Under the pieces are notes generated by a model, which was not told where the DNA came from, made no database searches, and saw only the letters and a program-made list of their open reading frames with translations. The position numbers were made by a program, and so were the translations under genes. This document shows, piece after piece, positions 1 through 12,700 of a stretch of 64,000 nt of DNA; positions within the stretch are counted from its first letter, which is position 1; each line of letters begins with the position of its first letter. Source of the DNA: Argopecten irradians (Eukaryota > Mollusca > Bivalvia > Pectinida > Pectinidae); the NCBI RefSeq assembly GCF_041381155.1, contig NC_091147.1, forward strand, positions 35,420,909-35,484,908, in the 5' to 3' direction.

Positions 1-100
1 ACACACGGCTGTTCATTGAAACTGTGTCATATTGATAACTAGATATATTTTTATTTTATTGTTCGGTTAAAACTTAAAGAGTATAAAATCATTCCTACAG

Positions 101-271
101 TTGATGGGGGGTTTTCCGCTTGGGGGTCTTGGGGCGCATGCTCAGTGACCTGTGCAAATGGTGTGCAAACCCGAAGCAGGGCATGTGACAGTCCGTCTGC
201 TCAATATGGCGGACTTCCTTGTTCCGGTGACACAAGTGAAACTCAGACCTGCACATTGAGCCCATGTCCGA
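101..271 (+). CDS. Gene A exon: TSP1 repeat
   Basis: 171-nt exon between ctacag and gtaagt. It starts DGGFSAWGSWGACSVTC, with the W-x-x-W C-mannosylation motif and the C-x-x-T-C O-fucosylation motif known from TSP1 domains, and ends in CTLSPCP. Six cysteines. The CANG (not CGGG) form resembles TSP1 exons in D (31843-32013) and E (54400-54570). Confidence 0.9.
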
Positions 272-2515
272 GTAAGTACATTATAACACACATAGATTGA
301 ATATACAATAAAACCCATTATATTGAGGTCCTTGGTAATTGGAAATATCTTCCAATCATTCAGATTTCAATTTAACCAAGCAGAAAAACAATGTAAATTT
401 GTGAACAAGGATTATGATTCATTTCAAATTGAATGATATTTCAACATTACTCATTAAACATTCACTGGGGTCCATTGTTTTTGTAATTTTCTTATAGACT
501 TGCTTCTTTTGAGTAAAATGTTACTACTCTTATGTTTAAATTAATTTGATATTTCTATTTTGATAGTTGATGGAGCATGGACAAATTGGGAAAATTGGAG
601 CACGTGCACCGTAACTTGCGGTGGAGGTACTTCCGGTAGATCACGTACTTGTACTAATCCCGCTCCCCAATATGGCGGGATTGATTGTACAGGCGCGGCG
701 TCTGAGACTAAAGACTGCAACACACAAACTTGTATCAGTATGTATATGTATTCTGGTAGTTATATTTGTATGAAATAGGTGAACTGTAGGCAACGTGCAA
801 ATATACATGTACATCGTTGCATTTTTTATCATAAATTTAGATAATATGTAATGTAATACAGGATTATCCATGTTTAATGCTAACAAAAGTTGTTAACTCG
901 TGAAAATTCCCCAATATTTGATTATATAACTATATCAAATTTTGAAGATGTTGAAGCAAAAAATCTAATAATATTATCTTTTCATTCAAATCATTTCATT
1001 AGATTATCTTTGCCATACCAGCATTAACACAACTTTTGATGCAAGATAAATGTACTAAGAAGGCAAACACAAAAGACATGTTTTCACTAATTCAATGCTT
1101 TGTTCAGTTGATGGCGCGTGGGGTGATTGGACCGCGTGGAGCCCGTGCACCGTTACCTGTGGGGGCGGGAGAAAGGCCCGGATAAGATCATGTGACAATC
1201 CTGTTCCGGCTAATGGAGGACTTTCCTGTCCCAGCGATTCTGCAGAGACTATTTATTGTAATACAAAATCGTGTGGTGTAGCTGCAGCTGGAGTATATCA
1301 GCAGGTAATCTTATTTCTGATACTAAATGTGTTATTGTCAGAAGTAAAGAAGAAAAAAAGATAATAAAATATATCTTTAGGATTTCCTTTTCTGAGAAGT
1401 CCATTTTCCCAATGACAGTAGATTTTTGGAAATAGGAATTAATACCAAAAAACTGGAATACAAATAGCATGGTGATGCGCTTGATTTTGAAATATTGTGA
1501 ATCAAATAAAGCTATTTTGACGCACATTATGGTTTTACCGGAATGTCACTGTTTTGACCACACACATCACAAAGTAAAGCACTATTTTCAAAATATTACT
1601 GAACAGTTTCAGTGCGTTTCTGTGGCATTTTTAGCGTTTGATTTTGCTTTGCTCGCCCCACCACGCACAAGCATAGAAACCAGAAATGGATGATGGTATG
1701 TATTATGTTTCTTTCATAGCAGGCAAAACACCTTACACATCACCTATTATAGTCTTATCCTTTTTTATGTTATAGCTTTGCCCAACTAACTGGTTTACAT
1801 GTGCGTCTGGTTCGATGAGCTGTATCGACGAGGCCTTCCATTGTGATTGTTCAAATGACTGTGACGACGGAAGTGATGAAACAACCGAATATGGCGGATG
1901 CAGTGCGGAAGTGGTGGCAGCTTGTCAAAATGGGGGCAATGGTTCGTTTTTTTGTCTCCTGTTTGCTTGATTGTTGTTTATTATTGTTTTTTTTATTATA
2001 AGTATTTTACCCCGTGATATGCACCATACTTTCCATACTGATGAATCAAAAAGAGCTTTTCAAATGTTAATCACCACCAAAAGTTAGCAACATTTTGAGA
2101 ATCATAATACGAATTTTCACAGCTTAGTTCATCAAACTTATGGCTTTCAATGCATTACTAATGAAAAAATGTCATTATAAAATTTTCACCAAGTTAGAGC
2201 ACATATAACTTGGAATACAATGCGCATCGCCATTGTTCCTTTAGGTCATCCGTATATTATATGTGTTCATTGTTTATGCCTTTGTGATCATTCGTCACCG
2301 TCCTTAATATGTAATTGTATACCTTTAATATGCTTATAGGCTTTCAACATAGAAGTAGATTTTAGCTTTGAAATATCCTACACTTACGCTTAAATAAGTG
2401 CAGTTAAAACAATAATGAGTTTGTCTTTTTTTCAGATATGGCTGTGGTTCCCATGTTTATGATGTCAGTTATCCTCCAAGCCTATGTTGTTACCGTATTG
2501 GCTTGCGATTTATAG
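101..2515 (+). CDS. Gene A (3' part): TSP1 repeats, LDLa-like domain, hydrophobic tail
   Basis: 3'-terminal part of a multi-exon gene whose 5' end lies left of the window. Five coding exons with GT-AG borders are visible: 101-271, 567-737 and 1108-1304 (one TSP1 each), 1776-1941 (LDLa-like) and 2436-2515 (hydrophobic tail, stop TAG). Phases fit: TSP1 exons are 1-1, the last TSP1 is 1-0, LDLa 0-1. The order is the same as in genes B, D and E, so the missing 5' part probably carries a signal peptide, an IgGFc-binding-type exon and the acidic metal-motif exons; that is inference. It converges tail-to-tail with gene B. Likely an extracellular or membrane-anchored adhesion or recognition protein; ligand unknown. 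Confidence 0.85.
567..737 (+). CDS. Gene A exon: TSP1 repeat
   Basis: 171-nt exon between tgatag and gtatgt. [20 protein letters not shown] followed by [13 protein letters not shown] and CNTQTCI; phase 1-1. It is closest to the penultimate TSP1 exons of B (5615-5785), D (30918-31088) and E (55195-55365), which sit at the same place in those genes. Confidence 0.92.
1108..1304 (+). CDS. Gene A exon: terminal TSP1 repeat
   Basis: 197-nt exon after gttcag and before gtaatc. [20 protein letters not shown], then CDNPVPANGGLSCPSDS, ending AAAGVYQQ. The longer C-terminal end with AGVYQQ and the 1-0 phase mark the last TSP1 of every gene in this family; it splices to the LDLa exon. Confidence 0.92.
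1776..1941 (+). CDS. Gene A exon: LDLa-like domain
   Basis: 166-nt exon after ttatag. LCPTNWFTCASGSMSCIDEA continues to [20 protein letters not shown]. The DCDDGSDE segment is the acidic calcium-binding core of LDL-receptor class A modules. Phase 0-1, as in the other genes. Confidence 0.9.
2436..2515 (+). CDS. Gene A last coding exon: hydrophobic C-terminal tail
   Basis: After tttttcag the frame reads DMAVVPMFMMSVILQAYVV, then TVLACDL and a TAG stop. A hydrophobic stretch ending almost at the C-terminus suggests a GPI-attachment signal or a tail anchor. No sequence similarity to the tails of C, D or E beyond hydrophobicity. Confidence 0.8.
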
Positions 2516-2691
2516 ACATTGTGGTAATGGTATAACCATATAGTATTAAATTTTGCTCAAAGCAAATAACGTAATTACGCGTTTGAAATATTTTTACGTG
2601 TAACGTCATATATGTTTGACTTTTATTTTATTCAATATTCATCGGTAGATATGTTTCGGTTTTTTCTCTTCATTCGACTGTTTATATCGTT

Positions 2692-2697
2692 AATAAA
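2692..2697 (+). terminator. Probable poly(A) signal of gene A
   Basis: AATAAA in 'gttaataaaacgg', about 180 nt past the TAG stop of gene A. It is the first canonical hexamer downstream. Confidence 0.5.
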
Positions 2698-2954
2698 ACG
2701 GTCATTCTAGTAATCGCATATCTTATTATTTGATATAAATGTAAATTGTGTATTTTTTATATACAGCCAGGGCCCATATGTTTAAAGGTGATTAGGGTAA
2801 CCACAGTGTCACAATCATTTTCAAATTAAAATAAAACTATTTCCGTTGAGTATTCGGAACTTTATTCTTTACCTGCTTGCTGATTTCAGTGCAAATGTAA
2901 TCACAAGTTTTGCAGCAATTAAGAAGTTCACATATCAGTCGATTGTACTCTTAA

Positions 2955-3190
2955 TAAAACCGCGAAGCGGTTTATGATACGAGTGAGAGACTTTGTGATA
3001 TTTTTTCATAACGTAAACATATTTATCCAAGTTGATCCTTCTAATTAAGTTTACTAAAGATAATCTCTTCATATTCAAATTTCTTTTTTTATTTTTTTTT
3101 CTATGAAATTGTTATGCTGCCTTTTCAGCCAATCAGAAACGACATTGCAAAAGTAAACACGATTTTTGCCTTTATGTGCTTAGTAAATGT
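2955..3190. repeat. Dispersed repeat shared with 35065-35300
   Basis: The stretch starting cgaagcggtttatgat, with 'gaaattgttatg' and 'tcagccaa' further on, recurs in diverged form at 35065-35300 inside gene D. A related 'ataaaccgctttgcg' occurs in the reverse orientation near 8655. Probably an old mobile element; no ends defined. Confidence 0.4.
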
Positions 3191-3540
3191 TTAGCCTATA
3201 GAAATGCTCTTTACAGGCAAAATCGAATTACATACAAATAATGCAAAATATGTGGAATAAATTCCGTTTTTTATTTTATAACACACGATCAAACTACAAT
3301 GAATCAGTATGACAGACATGCGCATATAGGTTAAGACAGTGCACATACAAATTATTGTAAAATGATTAAAATGTTTGTAAAAAAAGTTGCATAACAAACC
3401 GTGATCTCAATGTATGTATACTGGCAGGGTAAATCAAATTTTGATTACATGATCCAAAACCGATTGGCACATAAGGAATACTACGATGTTGCATGTATAT
3501 CATGACATTAGGAGGTATATTTGGTTGATGCAAAAATCAT

Positions 3541-3546
3541 TTTATT
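3541..3546 (-). terminator. Possible poly(A) signal of gene B
   Basis: TTTATT on the plus strand (AATAAA on minus), about 100 nt past the stop of gene B. Other candidates exist further out, so tentative. Confidence 0.35.
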
Positions 3547-3646
3547 TCAAAACAAAATCGTTTGATCCGAAAATAATAGTGAATATTGAGAAAAGGAGTT
3601 ACTGTTAAAAGCAAAATTATAGAGTTTCAAAGTCTTGTGGCAATGT

Positions 3647-3726
3647 CTATATATAGCGATGGAACATTGCTGCAATTGACGTCAGTACACACAGTAAAAT
3701 TGTCATTGTTCCAATGTGGGCGAGAC
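3647..3726 (-). CDS. Gene B last coding exon: hydrophobic tail
   Basis: After tttacag the frame reads [20 protein letters not shown], then MFHRYI and a TAG stop. About 17 hydrophobic residues with a short basic end: tail anchor or GPI signal. Confidence 0.8.
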
Positions 3727-6700
3727 CTGTAAACAAAACAAAGAAATAAAACTTTAACTGAAATACTACTTAATTTCAATCAATATTTCTTGTTACGACA
3801 TTCTAAACATAATTGAATCATCCATTATCGTTCATATATACTTTTCATGGTACGAAGTGATAAGAATAGTGTTTTTATCTTTACCCAACTTGTAGACCTT
3901 GAAATATCAATACCACAAATTATGTACTGACGTTTTGTACCATCAAGATAATTACCTTCTGCACCACTTCCGCACGTCGATAGGAGAGCGGCGCTACATC
4001 CGGCATAACCGGCAGTTTCGTCACTTCCGTCATCACAATCGTTGGAACAGTCGCACTGGAATTGTTTGGCAATGCACTTCATTGATCCGGACTCACAAGT
4101 GAACCAACCATTTGGACAGAGCTATAAAACAAAATAACTACATTCATTTAACTTTAATTGTTATATAAAAACATAGATGACGACGCTTACAAAAATTCAT
4201 TGATAGGTATAAAACACAAAACGAGTTAACTCGCCACGGGTATTATGTAAGTTGAAGCAGAGTAGATTGGCACGACTGAAAGCGTTTTGTTCATGCATTA
4301 TTTTTGTTTTGGATGATAAAAGCAAAATTATTTGAAAATTATTTCTTTTTCAGTTAATACAATTCGGCTCCGATTTCAGTAAAGTAATATTTTAAACCTG
4401 TGGAAACTAGGATGAAGATAATATTCCTAAAACTTTAGTAAATATACATTATATCACATGACTGACGTTACAAGAATCTCTCTAAGTCAAAGGCTGGACG
4501 TATCATATTGCACAATAAAAGGATCATATATACTCTATGTTCCAGCATAGAAAGAAACCACGAAGAATCATATCTTGTATTAATTTCGGCCACACTATGG
4601 ACGTGATAATAGACACTTAGAAGACAAAGAATTATCTCCCTTGTGGGAAGGTATCGATTGTGACGTCATAATTTTGTGAAACTCACAACGTTTTCGCTGC
4701 AAATATGACTATGCTATCTCAAATACATGACGTCACAATCAATACCAACTCTCAAGCTACGCCCCTGAGAAGGGTTAGATAACTCTGTAATTTGCAAATA
4801 CAGAATAATTTTGTTATAATAAAAGACGATATATATTTTTGAACTATAAAATGACTAGTCTGTACATTGAGATTTTCTATCATTTTGCCTGTGAATCAGA
4901 AATGCTCTTTAGATAGAAGATACGTACCTGTTGGTAGACACCGGCTGCTGCCACAGGACATGATCTGACATTACAGTCACCCAGTACAGAGGAATCTCCG
5001 CTACAAGGGAGGCCACCATTGGCTGGCATTGGGTCGTCACAAACCCTTGATCGAGAACGTTTACCTCCGCCACAGGTCACTGTACACATACTCCAGGAGT
5101 TCCAGGCACCCCACGCTCCATCAACTGTCAAAGGAAAGAAAACATCCGGTTAGTCTGTTATATACTGATATAACCCCTGGTCATGAAATTTGGGGCATAT
5201 ACACTCACACCTGTCTATAAAGGGGCTTAGGAAAATGGTATCTCTAGCCAAATGGTCTTTATAAACGAGTAAAATTGGGTTAACATGACCATTTGGGACT
5301 CTAAGAAAGCGGTCTTATCTAATCAGCAAGTGGTCTGTATACAGAGGTGGTCATTAAGGTAGGTTTCACTAGAGTTGAAAATAAGGCCTTTCCCGCTATT
5401 AGTTAATTACTGCCGACAACGGCGGGAAATACACAACGTGTCAAAGAAACTAGATTTACTAATTTAATAACTTCGAGTACTCTACACAATTATCAAACTG
5501 TTCTATATTTACAATTTAAACATCAAAAATCATTTCGGAAACGTTATGGGACCTTAAATGAAGTTATTTCATGTTAAATTATCCGCAATGTTCTCTACAA
5601 TTTTTTGTACTTACTGATACAAACTTGGGTGTTACAGTCCTTGGTCTCCGAGTTTACACTGGGGCAGTTGGCTCCGCCGTATTGTGGCGGTGGGTTGGTA
5701 CAGGTACGGGTTCGTGTAGAAATACCACCACCGCAGGTCACTGTGCAGGTTCCCCAGCTTGACCATGTCGCCCACTCACCGTCAACTGAAATTGAAAGTT
5801 TTGTTTTTAAGCTCAAATATTTCGTTTGGGACAGATAGATTTTTAAACACATCTTTACGAAAGTTTACGGAAGGGCATTTTGCGATTTCGCGGGTTGTTG
5901 TTTTGGTAGGTGAAAACCCTTCGCGAGTTATATATATATATATGCATACTGAAATTCGTGTATCTAATTGTACCTAGATGACGAACTTTAGTTCCATTGA
6001 CAATATTTTGAGGTCAATATTGCGATGCTGTTTAACGAGCAAACGTAACCGGTTTATACGATACGTACTTATAAGTCCAGCAATGGAACTCCCTTTATAG
6101 CATTTTTAATATATATTGAAATATTGTTTATTGAAAACCTAGTCCATTTAATTCATTATTTTTTATTTCTTGATATGAAGAAAACGGATAATTTGAAGTT
6201 GTCGTTACGTTTATTATAACTGTTCGACTGTATCTAAGTAACAAGAACATCAAACGTCTTACTGTATTGTTGTTTATTTTCGTGCGTGTAAAATTTCGCG
6301 ATTTACTATTGACAATTTATAAACCCGCGTGAATATTAGCAATTATACAGTAATTGTGCTGACGATGTGGTCATAACTCACTTGGACAATGATGTGTGTT
6401 ACAGTCTCTGCTACTGGTATCCGCAGATCCACAGGAAGCGCCACCATATTGTGGACGTGGGTTTGTACAAGTACGAGTTCTGTATTGGACGCCACCTCCA
6501 CAGGTTACTGAGCAGGTGCCATAGCTTCCCCAGCTTGACCATTCGCCATCAACTACAAGAAACATATCAACAGTTACCCCAGCTAGACCATTCGCCATCA
6601 ACTACAAGAAACATATTAACAATTTTGATTTGGGCTTATCCTAATAAAATGAACCATGAACTCAATACTCATCATCAGCTACAAGAAACATATTTACAGT

Positions 6701-9700
6701 TTTGATTTGGGCTTATCCTTATACAATGAACTATGAACTCAACACTCATCGCTAACTACAAGAAACATATTTACAATTTTGAATTGGGCTTATCTTAATA
6801 AAAATGAACCATGAATTCAACACTCATCATCAGCTACAAGAAACATATCAACATTTTTGAATTTGCCTTCTCCTAATTACGCAGCAACTTTACTACTCAC
6901 AATAAACCACAAGAAACATCTCATTTTTTTAAATTGGGCTTATCCTATTAAAAAGAATCCTAACTTGACCACTCATCATCAAATACAAGAAATATATTAA
7001 CAGTTTTGATTTGTGCTCATCCTAATGTAATAACCCTGCTTGACCACTCAGCATTAAATACAAGGACAATACTGACAGTTTGAAATGTAAATACTTATAT
7101 GTGACAGCATATATGAACTGTAAAATGCATATTTCCATTCATATCATTTATTTCAAACAGTTACGGATTTAGAATTTTGAAATAATTAACATTTCCAGCT
7201 AAAAAATTGAATTATTGCATTCATGTAGAAATTGAGTTTTACTAAAATGGTAAGCCAATATATCAAGGCTACATTAACAGATGTTATAAAATAATGTTAT
7301 GGAAAAAATGATGACGTATACATACTTGGACAATGGTGAGTGTTACAGGTGGTGCTGCTGGTATCGGCGGATCCACATGAGGCTCCTCCATATTGTGGAC
7401 GAGGGTTGGTACATGAACGGGTTCTATATTTAACGCCACCTCCACAGGTCACTGAGCATGTGCCATAGTTACCCCAGCTTGTCCATGATCCATCGACTAG
7501 TAACAAAAATAACGGAAATGTTATATTTTATGTAAGCTTGTTTTGTTATATATGAAAACGATTACTTTACAGAGACATTCGTGTGAAGGCCAGTTACCGT
7601 GACCAACACGAAAAGAAATTAAGATATTTAGGGAAACATTTACTTCATTAATCAAAGAGATCATGTGTTAAATGTAATTCATTCGAACAAAGACTGTGTA
7701 TATCAAATAACTGCTTTCAAAATCTTCTTCATCTTATGCTCGTGTACGAGGGTTTAAAACGTAGTTCTTGATAATAAAAATATTATTTAAAAGATTCCAA
7801 GTAAAAGATAAACATTAAATGAATAGAATTGGTATGTTATGTAAATATTACGCACATAGCTGTTCTTGAAATAAAACGTGAAGCATTGCAGAAAAAATCT
7901 ATAGCAATAAAATATAATTCAAATTAATAATTCTTATACATGTAATTCAATCTAAACGCGGTAGATTCTTTGAGGGACTCGTTTCTATGAAATATTTGCG
8001 CCGTTGGTGCAGAGAATTTCAGTCTATATTACAATGGACAATCTAAATTGTTACTTTACGAGAAAATAATATCAAAATTCAAAACAACAAAAATGTTTAT
8101 TTTAATAAAGAATGTGCTATTAAGATATGTTTAGTTATTCATTTCCGTATTTGAGCAGAAGAAGCATAATCAGAGACATCAATAACAGTTGAAGAAGTGA
8201 CTAACTAGAGACACTGGTAGTGATATATCATACTTACTTGGACAATGGTGAGTGTTACATGTGGTGCTGCTGGTATCGGCGGATCCACATGAGGCCCCTC
8301 CATATTGTGGACGAGGGTTGGTACAGGAACGTGACCTATATTTAACGCCACCTCCACAGCTTACGGGACAAGACCCATAGTTTCCCCAGCTTGACCAAGA
8401 TCCATCAACTAGACAAAATATAACAACGAACTTTAAAATTATCTTGTAACGAGCATTTTGATTGGCTCAATATCTGTATAAAACGTAATTATAAAAATTA
8501 CATCGACGGTAGACAAATCGTCAATGATTGACTGTGGAAAAAAACGACGTAATGGTTTCATAGATTTCTTAGAATTAGATTGAACGATAAAAATATACCA
8601 TAATATTTTATGGTATGGAGATATGTGTAATGCAAATATAAGTGTGAACTCTAATCATAAACCGCTTTGCGAATTATTTAGAGTATACTGTGATTTTCGT
8701 GTTCTAGCTCCATAACATATAATCCTGAGGTAGACGACAAATATCTCTGACCTTGCAATGTATTTATGACGAACAGGTGTCTTCACTGATTACCCTAACC
8801 CTAGCCCTTACTTGGACAATTGTGAGTGTTACAGGTGGTGCTGCTGGTATCGGCGGATCCACATGAGGCTCCTCCATATTGTGGGCGGGGGTTGGTACAT
8901 GAACGGGATCTAGACATGGTACCTCCTCCACAAGTCACAGAGCAAGACCCATAGCTTCCCCAGCTTGCCCACGATCCATCAACTAAATAAAATATCACAA
9001 CGCACTTTGAAGTTTGCTTTTAACGAGCATTTTCATTGGCTCAATATATGTGGGAAAATGTAATTATATAAAAAATGAAGTCGACGGTTGTCAGATCGTC
9101 ATTGATTGACTATGTAAAAAACGGCGTAATGATTTCATAGATTTCATGGAATTAGATTGAATGATGAAGATTTACCTGAACATATATGATATTTTTTGAA
9201 GATATTTGTTATGCAAATACAAGTATGAACTCTAATAAGATTATACTATTATTTTCTCGTTATAGCACAATAACATATAAAATGTTCATTATGAGGTATA
9301 CGCCAAATATCTCTGACTTCTTAATTTATTTATGACGCTCGCAATGTATTTATGACGAACAGGTGCCTCCGCCTGTTAACCTAACCCTAGTCCCTTACTT
9401 GGACAGTTGTGAGTGTTGCATGTTGCGCTGCTGGTATCGGCGGAACCACATGAGGCACCTCCATATTGTGGACGAGGATTGGTACATGAACGGGATCTAG
9501 ACATGGTACCGCCTCCACATGTCACTGAGCAAGTCCCATAGCTTCCCCAGCTTGACCACGATCCATCAACTATATTTTGTTTTAAAACGGTCTTTAGATA
9601 CAAAAGTATGCCAAAATCTCCTTGATTGATTATTTATAACAAGAATTAATGATTCGACGAAAAAACTGCTAGAAAAATAGACTTTGGTGTCCCAAAACAG

Positions 9701-12700
9701 GAAGCAGTCTGTAGTATCATTCGTAGTATCTGTCATAACAATGTATTCTATCCTAGAACAATATCAGTTTCAATCGGCTGTGAAAACCAGGTGTTGAGAA
9801 AGAATTCATAAAATAAAAAACAGGCTTCCATTTCCCGAAACAAAGGTCATTTTGACGGATCTTTTTTTTTTTTTTTCGAAGGAACAAAAACGAGAAAACA
9901 ATATTTCAGCAATCTTAAATTTTCACTATCTTTCTTTAAGGGTGTAATTCAACCATATCTATTTTTTTGTGTATCTAATTTTCGCTATCATAGCAATGCT
10001 CATAAAATCCCGAAAATATCTTACTCTCAAAAATAAATGGCTTCACATAAAACTGATGATAGATTATAGGTTCTATGAGTGAGACTTACTTGGACAGGCA
10101 TTGGTGTTGCAAGACGCGCTGTCTCTGTTAGAGTTTGGACAGTCATTTCCGCCATGGGCTGGTGCGGGGTTTGTACATGTTCGGGTCCTCACCTTCTCGC
10201 CACCTCCACACGTTCGTGAACAGCCACCATAACCTCCCCAACTAGCCCATTGTCCGTGAACTAAAATAGTAGATTCACAATTCAATACATAAGACACATA
10301 TATTTGATCATACCGAACTCGATATACGTCCGTCATTACAAGGAAAAAAATCAAGATTAAAATAAATAATTATTACAACTTAAATTTTAAATATGTAATA
10401 TAATATTTTGTTTTCCTTATTCGTTGAAATTGAAATTTCTTAAATGTCCTTCGTAACCGAAATATTAGACTGACTTACGAAGCTTTCGGCTTATAGGTTA
10501 CCGTTTTTGCTATTGGCAAATCCAATTCGTTCCTGAATGAATATTCATATTGTTTTCCGGAGAGAAAGTATATACGGAGTTGATTTACCTGCACAACTTT
10601 GAGTATTACAAGCTGTTGAATCGCTGCCACTTCCGGCGCAGTCTCTGCCTCCATGTGCCCTGGCTGGATTGCTGCACGACCTTGACCTACTTTTTGTGCC
10701 TCCTCCACACGTTCTAGTACAAGATGTCCAAGATCCCCAGTTCGCCCAGTTGCCATCGACTGCACAAAAATAATGCGTTTATACTGTAAACGTACATACA
10801 TGTATTTAATCGCAAACGCGAAAAAATAATGATAATAAATAAATAAATAAATAATATAATATAAAATAAGATACGAAATGATATATGGATTAACGGTATT
10901 TTATCTTCAACGATATGAGTTAGCGCCATTCCATGTTTCCATTCGAGAAATACCCTTCAAAACTTGCGCTGTACAAGATTTAGTGCTTTCGAAAAAATCA
11001 AAAATAAAACTTCAGCTAAAATAGAGTTGCAGTATTTAATATAAGATGTGAAAACCCATTTAAAGAAATAATTAATTCATTCATTTATTTATATAGCTAA
11101 TTGGCAGCACAATTATAAAGCCGTGCTAGTTATCTATTTGCATCATATAGAAGACAAATAATTGGTTTATCGGCGAAAACGTTCTCTTTCGTTCAGCCCT
11201 ATTTTGAAACTAAAATCATTCACTTTTTTCTAGCGTTAAATCTTCTTTCTCATTGTATGTGAATTTACTTACTCGGGCATGCGCTCATCGTACAAGACTT
11301 TGTGTCAGAACTACTTCCGGAACAACTGTTTCCGCCATATTGGGGTGTTGGGCTATTGCAGGAACGAGTTCTGGTTTGAGTTCCACTGGCGCACGTAACG
11401 GAACATCCACCCCACCTTCCCCAGCTTGAGTATCCACCGTGAACTGTTATAATGTTAAAAATATAATAATATCAAGAATATAATACCATATTAACAATAT
11501 AATAATATTAAATTATTATTACAATATAATAATATTATATTGTCATTTAACTACTATTTGTGTCTTAAATTGTTTTCTTTTTCTTTCATCAACAAATGAA
11601 TATTAATATTAATGTGCAGGAGTAAATGCTATAACCAAAGACATGATTTCAAAATCCAATTACCATTTTCTATTAAACTTTTTAATGAGCAATATGTATA
11701 TTGATATTATACAAATATATATCATAATCATTCTTAATTCAAATCAAATTATTGACTATGTTTGTAAGCATTCCAATAAATCTATGAATTGATATGAACA
11801 CAGTGTAAGAGCACACGTTATTTGTCTTTCATATTGGAAAATATTCAAATTATATGCAAATTAGTAACATCATAAGGTGAAATATTTCGGTAAATATATA
11901 TTCCACAGACATTTTAAACCAATAACTGTCAGTGGTAATATATATGTTAATTAACACATTAAACTCAAAAATATTAAAATAAATCCACGTTTTTATGATA
12001 AATCAATAAACAGAACACACTTTTTAGAAAAAAAAATCCACACAAAGAGTTGAGAAAAAAAATCAGTAGATTTTTCTGAGAAGCAATTTATATTATTTTT
12101 GTCAATCAGGAGATACCTACGGCGGCGTATTAGGGCCACTACATATTTTTTTTATCTTGTACGTACAAATTAGTATCTTGTACGTACAAGTTAATATCTT
12201 GTACGTACAACTTAGTATCTTGTACGTACAACTTAGTATCTTGTACGTAAAAGTTAGTATCTTGTACGTACAAGTTAATATCTTGTACGTACAACTTAGT
12301 ATCTTGTACGTACAAGTTAGTATCTTGTACGTACAACTTAGTATCTTGTACGTACAACATAGTATCTTGTACGTACAACATAGTATCTTGTACGTACAAC
12401 TTAGTATCTTGTACGTACAACATAGTATCTTGTACGTACAAGTTAATACGCCGCCGTAATTCTGCGGTGATGAACAGCAGTTCAACTCAACTTGTATGTT
12501 CAAGACACTAAGTTGTACGTACAAGATACTACCTTGTACGTACAAGATACTACCTTGTACGTACAAGTACTATAAGTTGTACGTACAAGATGTACGTACA
12601 AGATGTATCTTGTACGTACAAGATACTATAAGTTGTACGTACAAGAAGACGTACAAGATATAACTTGTACGTACAAGATAAGTAACTTGTACGTACAAGA

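Larger units (their letters stand above)
2516..3646. other. Intergenic region between convergent genes A and B
   Basis: Holds the 3' UTR of A, a dispersed repeat (2955-3190) and the probable 3' UTR of B. A short palindrome AACCGCGAAGCGGTT lies near 2960. I see no gene here; the small open frames have no domain signature. Confidence 0.6.
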
